7,916 nucleotides of DNA from an uncultured Lachnospiraceae bacterium (GCA_910584585.1 CAJUBP010000079.1:1-7916); one strand, 5' to 3'. Shown: positions 1 to 5,970, counted from the stretch's first letter. Made by a program: numbers and translations. Notes: a model not told the origin generated them from the letters alone.

Positions 1-11
1 AGAAAACCATG

Positions 12-518
12 CTAATGAATAGATAGAACATCAAGTTTTAACCGCCAAAGTAATAGTACATGTTCTAAATTGCAAGAATTAAAATAAATTCGATAAGGTA
101 TTCCATTAATTTTTCCTGTTTTTCTAAGTTTATACAGAATATTTCCTTTTTGCCTATTCCTTTTTATAATTTCATGCCTATTCTTTGCAGCAATGTGATC
201 TTCGTAATATTGAACCCTTTCCACATCTGCTTCCTTAATATGTTCCTCTGAAATATAAACGCCATCCATATCGGCAACATGGATAATCTTTAAAAAATCA
301 TTTTGGACATACCGATATTTACTCTTTACACTTTCAATCTGCTCATTAATCTTTTTCAAAATATTATCCGCAGAAACATAATCTTTCAAGGTGATATCCC
401 CATGCAAAACAATAAACCGCACCTCGTTACTGTAAAAATATTCTTTCATAATGGAGCCAAGTGCAGCCTCATCACTTGGCCCTTCCATTATAAACGCAAC
501 AACCTTCTTTTCATTCAT
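12..518 (-). CDS. Small TOPRIM-like protein, partner of the overlapping ATPase (possibly C-terminally truncated)
   Basis: This is a 168-residue protein when started at the ATG at 518. That ATG overlaps the last 8 bases of the ATPase gene, which implies translational coupling; an in-frame upstream ATG at 557 lies deep inside the ATPase gene and is less likely. Visible motifs are an N-terminal beta-strand followed by EGPSDEAAL (Glu12) and a later IIHVADMDGVYI stretch (Asp83, Asp85). This E...DxD pattern is that of metal-binding TOPRIM folds found in OLD-family nucleases, topoisomerases and DnaG. In OLD and Gabija GajA proteins the TOPRIM follows the ATPase in one chain; in PARIS (AriB) it is a separate gene, as here. 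I infer a nuclease or effector of a defence system. The C-terminus after CNLEHVL reads LLWRLKLDVLSIH, which looks like out-of-frame sequence, so the gene may be frameshifted or cut short. The TOPRIM assignment is motif-based and not certain. Confidence 0.72.
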   Translation of the reverse strand: MNEKKVVAFIMEGPSDEAALGSIMKEYFYSNEVRFIVLHGDITLKDYVSADNILKKINEQIESVKSKYRYVQNDFLKIIHVADMDGVYISEEHIKEADVERVQYYEDHIAAKNRHEIIKRNRQKGNILYKLRKTGKINGIPYRIYFNSCNLEHVLLLWRLKLDVLSIH

Positions 519-1902
519 GCGAAATAGCCCTACCTGCCTTCCTAAATGCACGCGCAATTTTCAAACTGTCCGTTTCCTCATAAATAACTTCATCCTGTCC
601 TCCAAGAGTAATTCCTCTGAGATAAATATCCCTAAGATTATTTGTTGCCTTTACATTCTTCATCCGAATATATCTTCTATCTTGGTTTACTGTAGAAAAC
701 ATGATACTATCCTTATCCAGCATTTCCAGGGCACGCAAATCGTGGGAGGTAAATATCAACTGCCCCTTTGCGCTTTTACTGAAAATGTCCAGCAATTCTC
801 CCAGCATATATTCAAAAATACCTGCATCCAGTTCATCAATCGCAAGACAGATAGAAGGATTTCCAAATGCCTGAATCAAAGCATTTAAAATAGAAATTAT
901 TTTAATAATACCTTCTGATTCCATCCGGATTGGTATCGGCGGTATACCCTCCCGGACCGAAACCAGTTCAACCCTATAGCCATTCTCTCCTGTGTCCGTT
1001 AACTGCATTCCATAATTATAAACATCTATCTTCATTCCCGGAATGATTGTAAACAAAACCATATTAATATTTTCCACAATAGTATCTAAAATCTCTTTTC
1101 TTTCTGTAGTTAAAATGACGGGTTTAGTCAGCGGAACAGCGAAATCTCCCTTCATCCCTACCTCTTCCTGCTCAATTTTAAACGCCATCGGCAATAAAAA
1201 ATTAGCAGAAATCACACCAGAATGGGCATTGCGGATTACAAACAAATCCTTTAAAGCAAATTTATATAATGCTTGTATCACTACTGAATAATGCTTAAAA
1301 TTATTCTCATACTTGCGGCAGAAAATATCCCTGCTATTCTCCCCAAAGATATAAGAACAATTACTTTTTTCAGCCATTTTTCTGGCAACAATTAAATCTG
1401 TTTTGTTTTCTGCGTTGGCTTCAACCACCTCATCCAGTCTTTTCTTCGGAGTAAATACGTTTTCCTTATCCAAACGCTGGTAATCCATAAACACCGTCTT
1501 ATTGCTTCTGGAACCATCTTTATTTACGGCACAGCCCAATGTTTCACGAATTATCTCTGCACCATTCTTGCATCTCTGGACAATGATTTTATAACTTACC
1601 TCATAAATAACCGCCTCGTAAAAAATGTTGAAATCAACGGAAATCTCTGCCTGATGGTTCGTCACATCAATATAATCCGCAATTTCTTCTTCCATCGGCT
1701 TGCCAGTCATAATTCTCTGCAGATAATAAAGCGTATCAATAACCGCCGTTTTTCCAGATCCATTTTGTCCATACAGCCCTAATACTTCAGCTTTTTTATA
1801 TGTCAGGCGCTTTCGGCAGGTATTGGGCATGGTAATCTGTCCAGACCTAACATTCTTAATATTAGAAATCTTCAATGAAGCTAATCGAACAATACCTTCC
1901 AT
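511..1902 (-). CDS. OLD/ABC-type AAA ATPase of a two-gene defence-like cassette (AriA/RloA-like)
   Basis: This 463-residue ATPase has the SMC/ABC-type layout. It shows an N-terminal strand region, Walker A GQNGSGKT (residues 45-52), a long insert of about 270 residues, an ABC-signature-like MESEGI (about 327-332), Walker B with SICLAIDEL (about 350-358, catalytic Asp356-Glu357), a D-loop Asp359, and a switch His in TSHDL (His387). This is the plan of the AAA_15/AAA_21 group that includes OLD nucleases, RloA and PARIS AriA. There is no fused TOPRIM; that role seems to be supplied by the gene that overlaps its stop. The start at 1902 has a strong ribosome binding site (GGTGGAGGT, 8 bases away) and a promoter just upstream. 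By analogy with PARIS or OLD systems it would sense phage interference and activate the partner, but this is inference. Base composition is visibly more AT-rich than the AAA_14 remnant and the ABC operon to the right. Confidence 0.85.
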   Translation of the reverse strand: MEGIVRLASLKISNIKNVRSGQITMPNTCRKRLTYKKAEVLGLYGQNGSGKTAVIDTLYYLQRIMTGKPMEEEIADYIDVTNHQAEISVDFNIFYEAVIYEVSYKIIVQRCKNGAEIIRETLGCAVNKDGSRSNKTVFMDYQRLDKENVFTPKKRLDEVVEANAENKTDLIVARKMAEKSNCSYIFGENSRDIFCRKYENNFKHYSVVIQALYKFALKDLFVIRNAHSGVISANFLLPMAFKIEQEEVGMKGDFAVPLTKPVILTTERKEILDTIVENINMVLFTIIPGMKIDVYNYGMQLTDTGENGYRVELVSVREGIPPIPIRMESEGIIKIISILNALIQAFGNPSICLAIDELDAGIFEYMLGELLDIFSKSAKGQLIFTSHDLRALEMLDKDSIMFSTVNQDRRYIRMKNVKATNNLRDIYLRGITLGGQDEVIYEETDSLKIARAFRKAGRAISHE

Positions 1903-1910
1903 AGGCTTCC

Positions 1911-1954
1911 ACCTCCACCAATTTTATTTTAGCACGGCTATACTATTATTACAA
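1911..1954 (-). promoter_or_regulatory. Promoter and ribosome binding site of the ATPase/TOPRIM-like cassette
   Basis: On the minus strand the -35 TTGTAA (1949-1954) is separated by exactly 17 bases from TAAAAT (1926-1931), which is preceded by TG as an extended -10. Transcription would start near 1919, giving a leader of under 20 bases that holds the ribosome binding site GGTGGAGGT (1911-1919), 8 bases before the ATG. It is assigned by eye. Confidence 0.6.
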
Positions 1955-2020
1955 TCATTTTCTTTGTTTTTACATTTTTTATTCCTTTTTTCAAAAAACA
2001 TTTTTCTTACATTACTATTC

Positions 2021-3121
2021 CCTAACCTGGATAAACCAGAAAAGACGCTCATTATCTTTGACGAGGTACAGGACTGCCCCAAGGTTATCAACTCCATGAA
2101 ATATTTCTGCGAGAATGCCCCGCAGTACCACATTGCCTGCGCCGGTTCTTTGTTGGGGATTGCCTTGGCGAAGCCATCCTCCTTTCCGGTGGGCAAAGTC
2201 AACTTCATGCAGATCGATCCTATGACCTTTATGGAATTTCTGCTCGCCAATGGCGATGAAAATCTGGCCAAGTATCTGGAGAACGTAGATGCCATTGAGC
2301 CAATTCTTGATGCCTTTTTCAATCCGCTCTATGAGAAATTGAAGATGTACTATGTGACAGGCGGTATGCCAGAACCTGTGCTCATGTGGACGGAAGCACG
2401 AGACGTTTCTGCTATGCAGGAAGCCCTGTCCGGGATTATCGGCGCTTATGAGCGTGACTTTGCCAAGCATCCCAAGATCAGCGAGTTCCCGAAAATCTCT
2501 ATGATATGGAAGTCCATACCATCCCAACTGGCAAGGGAGAATAAGAAATTTATCTACAAGGCAGTCAAAGAGGGGGCACGAGCCCGGGAATATGAGGATG
2601 CTTTGCAGTGGCTGGCAGATGCCAGGCTGGTGCATAAAATCTACCGCAGCGCCGCTCCCGGCCTGCCAGTAGCTGCCTATGATGACCTGTCTGCTTTTAA
2701 AATCTATCTGGTGGATGTTGGGCTGCTCCGCCACCTGGCTCAGCTGGCTCCTACGGCCTTCGGAGAAGGGAATCGTTTGTTCACCGAGTTCAAAGGCGCG
2801 CTGACTGAGAACTTTGTGCTGCAGACCCTAATCACGCAGTTTGAATCAGTTCCCCGGTACTGGAGCCGGAATAATCCGCCCTATGAGGTAGATTTCCTTA
2901 TCCAGCGGGAGAATGATATTTTCCCTATAGAGGTCAAGTCCGAGGCCAACGCCGCCAGCAAGAGCCTAAAGAAATTCAAGGAGCTGTTTCCCAATCAAGT
3001 CAAGCTCCGTGTGCGGTTTTCGTTGGACAATTTGAAGTTGGACGATGATGTGTTGAATATTCCGCTGTTTATGGCTGACCAGACGGATCGGCTGATTGGA
3101 CTGGCATTGGAACAGCGATAA
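2021..3121 (+). pseudogene. 5'-truncated AAA_14/DUF4143 ATPase
   Basis: This is the C-terminal three quarters of a common bacterial/archaeal ATPase family. Recognisable sequence begins at about 2021-2045 with TLIIFDEVQD, the Walker B strand with Asp-Glu. It continues through YFCENAPQYHI, the sensor segment GSLLG and VGKVNFMQIDPMTFMEFL, and ends in a DUF4143 domain with EVDFLI...IEVKSE, the D...ExK pattern of the PD-(D/E)XK nuclease-like fold. The N-terminal 100 or so residues, with Walker A and the normal start, are absent. The reading frame is open further upstream to 1823, but that stretch is the complement of the ATPase gene and its promoter and shows no family similarity. There is no ribosome binding site before the first internal ATGs. 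From Walker B to the stop the frame is uninterrupted, which suggests a fairly recent loss. The function of the family is poorly defined; intact members are often in accessory regions. Confidence 0.82.
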
Positions 3122-3161
3122 GGGTTGTTCCTGTGTATCGAAACATAAATACATCCTGCTT

Positions 3162-3273
3162 GAAATGAAGAATTTTCTTTGAGGCGCTGAATCTGCACCC
3201 GGCTAATGCCATGATTATTATAAAGGCTGTACTGGCTTATTCCATTTTTCTTTAAGGTCTTAAAAAGTTTCAA
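3162..3273 (-). pseudogene. Fragment of an XRE/Cro-type HTH regulator gene
   Basis: The minus strand encodes about 37 codons reading LFKTLKKNGISQYSLYNN then HGISRVQIQRLKENSS. This matches the typical opening of small single-domain XRE repressors of Firmicutes, which resemble 'LFKTLKEKGISQYELINKYGISRGQLDRLKKN'-like starts recalled from the family. The only available start is a TTG at 3273 without a ribosome binding site. After the helix-turn-helix recognition helix the family resemblance ends, and the frame runs on antisense to the AAA_14 remnant. It is therefore read as a decayed piece and not as a working gene. The family match is from memory and the fragment is short. Confidence 0.45.
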
Positions 3274-3456
3274 ACCTGTCCGTAGGATGCCTTATACAGA
3301 TTTGAGGACGAATTCAAAGCAGAAAATATTTGAAAAACTCACCTAAAAAATCGGAAGAACAAACCGCTTATAAGTGTCCGTATTTAAAATGATAGATCTA
3401 AAAGAAAAAATGGCAAATCTTTACATCTGGGCCTGCCACACATTTTCTTCTGCCTG
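3274..3456. other. Gene-free spacer between the HTH remnant and the membrane protein gene
   Basis: Together with the remnant before it, more than 300 bases here lack an intact gene. The spacer is AT-rich, with stops in all frames. I see no convincing hairpin followed by a T-run that would terminate the minus-strand gene ending at 3457, and no promoter I would defend. A hexamer repeat (GCCTGC at 3431 and 3452) is direct rather than inverted, so it forms no stem. Confidence 0.4.
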
Positions 3457-4323
3457 CTATCCCTCCTTGCTGGCAAAGCTAATTTTTATTTCACAGTCTC
3501 CGTCCTGATACTCTATTTCCAGTGCATAGTCCCCAACCAACACTTTATCCCCATTCTTCAATGGGTAAAAAACCGTTTTTTCTGTATCAAGGATTACCAG
3601 TTCTTCCATTTCCTTCCCCTCAACAGCTTCTAAGATACGGCCAATACATTCATCGCAGAACAGGCTTTTCATCCTGTGCAGGCTGACAATGCCGCTCCCG
3701 CGCTCTATTTTGGCAGACCCTTCTCCCCTTCCCGGGCTTTTGGCCATCCGGATACTTGCCTGGCTGATTTCATCATAGCCAAACATCACTTGTACGTTCC
3801 CCTGCCCATCCTCTGAATTTTCCCTCTGCCCAAATAAATCCAAGCTATAGGATTCTCCCGTATTTAAACTGACAAGGGCTACCTGCGACGTGCTGTCCTC
3901 ATTGCAGGCATGACACTTCCCTGATGCATTTGGGATATGCTGGGCATATTCCAGGAGCCCTTTGCTATAATCACGGAACACCAAGTCCTGCCGTATTGTC
4001 CGGGCAATCCTGCTATATTCATCTTCCGTAGCAGAAGCTATGTAGGATTTCGCCATTTCCATGACGGCTTCCATGGCCATCTCGTTTTGGCGGTTGAAAC
4101 GCAGATTATTAAACCCATTCACTAGCAGCACCAAGGCAACTGTAAAAATGCTGATGATAAAATTCCCATACAGGATGCAACGCTTATCGGACTGGCTTAA
4201 ATGTTTTTTGGAACTGTCATATTCGTCCCCAATCCAAAAAGCATCCCACCTGGCCTTTACCCCTTTCCATAATGATTTGATCATTTCCTTCACCCCATTC
4301 CATAATGCCTTAAAACCATCCAT
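3457..4323 (-). CDS. Single-pass membrane protein with two CxxC pairs, function unknown
   Basis: I do not recognise this 288-residue protein. It opens with a Trp- and Lys-rich amphipathic segment made of two 11-residue units (ALWNGVKEMIK, SLWKGVKARWD; residues 6-27). A Lys/Arg-bearing stretch follows, then one clear membrane helix (about 50-70, LYGNFIISIFTVALVLLVNG). The remainder is a soluble domain of about 215 residues with CHAC (Cys137, Cys140) and CDEC (Cys223, Cys226), spaced as in a split zinc site, and a beta-rich acidic C-terminus. The absence of other Cys pairs fits metal binding better than disulphides, but that is inference. The chosen ATG at 4323 has only a weak TAAGG very close by; a later Met14 has no better site. 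It is divergent from the tandem XRE genes and shares their control region, so it may be their regulatory target. Confidence 0.72.
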   Translation of the reverse strand: MDGFKALWNGVKEMIKSLWKGVKARWDAFWIGDEYDSSKKHLSQSDKRCILYGNFIISIFTVALVLLVNGFNNLRFNRQNEMAMEAVMEMAKSYIASATEDEYSRIARTIRQDLVFRDYSKGLLEYAQHIPNASGKCHACNEDSTSQVALVSLNTGESYSLDLFGQRENSEDGQGNVQVMFGYDEISQASIRMAKSPGRGEGSAKIERGSGIVSLHRMKSLFCDECIGRILEAVEGKEMEELVILDTEKTVFYPLKNGDKVLVGDYALEIEYQDGDCEIKISFASKEG

Positions 4324-4337
4324 AACCTTACACCGTT

Positions 4338-4366
4338 AATTTATCATATTTTTCTTTGGCAGTCAA
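4338..4366 (-). promoter_or_regulatory. Promoter of the membrane protein gene, divergent from the XRE promoter
   Basis: The minus strand carries TTGACT (4361-4366), a 17-base spacer and TAAATT (4338-4343) preceded by TG as an extended -10. The predicted start near 4331 leaves only about 8 bases before the ATG at 4323, so the message would be almost leaderless, or the true start codon lies further in. A CCGTTAA half-site (4333-4339) overlaps the -10, and the degenerate operator at 4365-4378 touches the -35. Confidence 0.5.
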
Positions 4367-4378
4367 CCGTGTGCCGTT
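4365..4378. promoter_or_regulatory. Degenerate operator-like palindrome upstream of the first XRE gene
   Basis: AACCGTGTGCCGTT aligns with the perfect palindrome before the second XRE gene (AACGGTATACCGTT), keeping 10 of 14 positions and the full right half-site. It lies in the same place relative to the downstream promoter and also abuts the -35 box of the divergent membrane protein gene. A bound repressor could thus affect both directions. The binding protein is inferred to be one or both adjacent XRE proteins. Confidence 0.45.
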
Positions 4379-4435
4379 AATACTTCTCCTTAAAACAACA
4401 TATACTTTCCTTAGCTGAGCCAAGGAAAGGGAGGG
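4377..4435 (+). promoter_or_regulatory. Promoter and ribosome binding site of the first XRE gene
   Basis: A TATACT -10 (4401-4406) is preceded 18 bases earlier by a weak TTAATA (4377-4382) that overlaps the CCGTTAA half-site (4374-4380). The ribosome binding site GGAGG (4430-4434) is 5 bases before the ATG. The same geometry, -35 then 18 bases then TATACT then about 38 bases then ATG, recurs in front of the second gene, which supports the call. Confidence 0.5.
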
Positions 4436-4439
4436 TTCT

Positions 4440-4682
4440 ATGACATACTCAGACGCAGTCATCAAAAGGCTAACAGAATTATGCACGGAACGGGGCATTA
4501 CCATCAATAAGCTGGCTACATTGTCTGGCATCACACAGTCCACCGTTGAGAACCTGATGAAAGGCAAAACGAAGAACCCAAAACTGAAAACATTGCACAA
4601 ACTGGCAGTGGGTTTGGGCATGACGGTATCTGAATTATTGGATTTCCCTGAAATGAATGAGGTTGCATTTGAGGATGAATAG
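4440..4682 (+). CDS. XRE-family HTH repressor, copy 1
   Basis: This 80-residue protein is essentially a single Cro/C1-type DNA-binding domain. The helix-turn-helix spans about residues 21-40 (INKLATLSGITQSTVENLM), followed by the usual KTLHKLAVGLGMTVSELL helices and a short acidic tail ending FEDE. Such stand-alone domains act as dimeric repressors of their own and adjacent promoters. The ATG has a strong ribosome binding site (GGGAGGG, 4-5 bases away). It differs from the next gene at only 12 of 80 residues, most of them in the first 20 residues, while the recognition helix is identical; both proteins should therefore bind the same sites. It sits divergent from the membrane protein gene, with which it shares a control region. 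Confidence 0.9.
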   Translation: MTYSDAVIKRLTELCTERGITINKLATLSGITQSTVENLMKGKTKNPKLKTLHKLAVGLGMTVSELLDFPEMNEVAFEDE

Positions 4683-4689
4683 AAAAATA

Positions 4690-4703
4690 AACGGTATACC
4701 GTT
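4690..4703. promoter_or_regulatory. Perfect 14-bp palindromic operator upstream of the second XRE gene
   Basis: AACGGTATACCGTT is its own reverse complement and overlaps the likely -35 box (TTAACC, 4702-4707). The position and symmetry suit a dimeric XRE repressor. It lies immediately after the stop of copy 1, so the second gene can be controlled independently. Confidence 0.6.
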
Positions 4704-4756
4704 AACCTTGGTTTGGAATCACCCTTATACTCTTCTTAATTCTTGCAACAGGGGGG
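4702..4756 (+). promoter_or_regulatory. Promoter and ribosome binding site of the second XRE gene
   Basis: TTAACC (4702-4707), an 18-base spacer and TATACT (4726-4731) match the layout before copy 1. A run of six G (4751-4756) is the ribosome binding site, 7 bases before the ATG at 4764. The promoter is weak at -35, and that part of it lies on the palindromic operator. Confidence 0.5.
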
Positions 4757-4763
4757 TTCTTGC

Positions 4764-5006
4764 ATGACTTATTCAGATGTTATTATATTACGGCTCACAA
4801 AACTGTGCCGGGAACAGGACATTACCATCAACAAGCTGGCTACGCTGTCCGGCATTACACAATCCACCGTTGAGAATATTATGTCTGGAAAAACAAAGAA
4901 CCCAAAACTGAAAACGCTGCATAAGCTTGCAATTGGCTTGGGCATGACGGTATCTGAATTGTTGGATTTCCCTGAAATGAATGAAACTATTTTTGAGGAT
5001 GAATAG
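4764..5006 (+). CDS. XRE-family HTH repressor, copy 2
   Basis: This 80-residue paralogue of the preceding gene has the same HTH (about 21-40) and the same acidic end. The start is placed at 4764 because MTYSD aligns exactly with copy 1 and the G-rich ribosome binding site sits 7 bases before it; an earlier in-frame TTG at 4743 would add seven unrelated residues. Copy-specific changes cluster in helix 1 (positions 6-19, for example Lys9 to Leu and Gly19 to Asp) and at Lys41 to Ser just after the recognition helix. They could alter dimer contacts or affinity rather than target sequence. The gene has its own promoter and a better operator than copy 1, so the two are probably expressed under different conditions or levels. 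That is inference from the sites. Confidence 0.9.
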   Translation: MTYSDVIILRLTKLCREQDITINKLATLSGITQSTVENIMSGKTKNPKLKTLHKLAIGLGMTVSELLDFPEMNETIFEDE

Positions 5007-5281
5007 CCGGCAATGCCAGCCCTGCTGCTGACAGGCTTCAATCAGGACGCTACAGGGAACTGAAGCGCTGCTGGATGATTGGCAATGGCTCAGTTTCAAT
5101 TATTTTAACAGATATTTCCCTTTTTCTGCCCTTCCCTGCAAACTAACTTTCAGGCTTAAATATCATATTTCTTTTATTACTTTAAAGTGTATTTCCCTCT
5201 GGATTTTCCTATATGTATCTGTAACACAGGCGCTATCTCGCTTCATTCTTAACGATTTCTATCCTCCAAAAGCATTCCCCC
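5007..5281. other. Gene-free spacer before the TetR operon
   Basis: No gene is supported here. The first 90 bases are GC-richer (CCTGCTGCTGACAGG can form only a 4-bp stem) and the rest is AT-rich. Short open frames on either strand lack ribosome binding sites and family resemblance. I see no clear terminator for the XRE gene and no RNA gene. Confidence 0.4.
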
Positions 5282-5310
5282 TTGACAACTCAAACACTTA
5301 GCCCTATAAT
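5282..5310 (+). promoter_or_regulatory. Consensus sigma-A promoter of the TetR/ABC operon
   Basis: TTGACA (5282-5287), exactly 17 bases, then TATAAT (5305-5310) is a perfect match to the housekeeping promoter consensus. Transcription should start near 5317. A promoter this strong ahead of a repressor gene is normally held down by the repressor itself. Confidence 0.85.
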
Positions 5311-5315
5311 AAAAC

Positions 5316-5329
5316 AAACGTTTTAAAAC
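5316..5329. promoter_or_regulatory. Candidate TetR operator at the transcription start
   Basis: Two overlapping perfect palindromes, AAACGTTT (5316-5323) and GTTTTAAAAC (5320-5329), lie on the predicted start site just downstream of the -10 box. The position suits repression by a dimeric TetR protein. The exact operator limits cannot be told from one sequence. Confidence 0.5.
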
Positions 5330-5352
5330 ATATATTTTAGAAAGGAGCAGCC

Positions 5353-5925
5353 ATGCCCCCAAAAGCGAAATTCACCAAGGACGAAATCTTAAACACCGCC
5401 CTTAACATCACCAGGGAACAGGGCATTGACGCGGTTACCGCCCGGGAATTAGGCGCCCGCCTGGGCAGCTCCCCAAGACCCATATTTACGATATTTAAAA
5501 GCATGGATGAGGTCAAAGATTTTGTCATCCTTAAAGCAAAGGAATTGTACGGACAATACGTAGAGGAAGGCTTGAAAAACAAGCTTGCATTCCGGGGAGT
5601 GGGAATCGCCTACATCCGGTTTGCCATAGAGGAACCCCGGCTCTTTCAGCTTTTGTTTATGACTGCTGCGGATTCCAGGAATATCTCTGCAGTCCTGCCC
5701 CTCATCGACGAGCATTACGACAAAATACTAAAGTCCGTGCAGGAGCCTTACCACCTGGACAAAGCAGCGGCTGAAAAAATCTACCAGCACCTATGGACCT
5801 ATACCCACGGCATCGCAGCCATGTTCGCCACAGGGCTGTGCAGCTATACCATGGAACAATTGGAAGAACGGCTAACAGAAGTTTTCCAGGGCCTTTTACT
5901 TTTTGAAAAAAAGAAAAACAGCTAA
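5353..5925 (+). CDS. TetR/AcrR-family transcriptional repressor
   Basis: This 190-residue protein has the N-terminal TetR DNA-binding domain (about 7-55): FTKDEILNTALNITREQGID, then AVTARELGARLGSS with the recognition helix and IFTIFKSMDEV. An all-helical ligand-binding domain follows, with GVGIAYIRFAIEEPRLFQLLF (about 82-102), characteristic of the WHG-type C-terminal domain. The ATG has the ribosome binding site AAAGGAG 5 bases upstream. It probably represses its own promoter and the two transporter genes that follow on the same strand, responding to a small ligand or toxic compound exported by the transporter; the ligand is unknown. The C-terminal 17 codons lie in the first half of a 50-bp tandem duplication, and the stop codon is created at the repeat junction, so the tail is probably not ancestral. 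Confidence 0.92.
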   Translation: MPPKAKFTKDEILNTALNITREQGIDAVTARELGARLGSSPRPIFTIFKSMDEVKDFVILKAKELYGQYVEEGLKNKLAFRGVGIAYIRFAIEEPRLFQLLFMTAADSRNISAVLPLIDEHYDKILKSVQEPYHLDKAAAEKIYQHLWTYTHGIAAMFATGLCSYTMEQLEERLTEVFQGLLLFEKKKNS

Positions 5926-5970
5926 TAGAAGTTTTCCAGAGCCTTTTGCTGCTTGAAAAAAACAAGCACA
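5871..5970 (+). repeat. Imperfect 50-bp tandem duplication at the end of the TetR gene
   Basis: Unit 1 (5871-5920) and unit 2 (5921-5970) are adjacent and the same length, with 42 of 50 bases identical. Unit 1 encodes the TetR C-terminus (RLTEVFQGLLLFEKKKN). Unit 2 encodes a very similar peptide (LIEVFQSLLLLEKNKH) but in another frame, because 50 is not a multiple of three. The TetR stop TAA falls at 5923-5925, right after the junction. Confidence 0.85.

Larger units (their letters stand above)
4365..5006 (+). repeat. Tandem duplication of promoter plus XRE gene (period about 324 bp)
   Basis: Two units, roughly 4365-4682 and 4690-5006, each hold an operator-like element, a promoter with the same spacing, a G-rich ribosome binding site and an 80-codon gene. 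The start codons are 324 bases apart. The coding parts are highly similar, while the promoter parts share only key elements, so the upstream regions have diverged faster. Confidence 0.75.

Noticed and set aside
1823..2020. In-frame upstream extension of the AAA_14 gene giving a 432-residue reading frame
   Set aside because: It is antisense to the ATPase gene start and its promoter, has low-complexity Phe/Leu-rich sequence without family similarity, and replaces the expected Walker A region rather than encoding it.
2015..2734. Long minus-strand open frame of 239 codons
   Set aside because: It lies fully antisense to the well-supported AAA_14/DUF4143 coding sequence and shows no motif or ribosome binding site of its own.
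5007..5110. Possible terminator or small RNA after the second XRE gene
   Set aside because: Only 3-4 bp stems can be drawn in the GC-richer part and no T-run follows; no promoter for a separate RNA was found.
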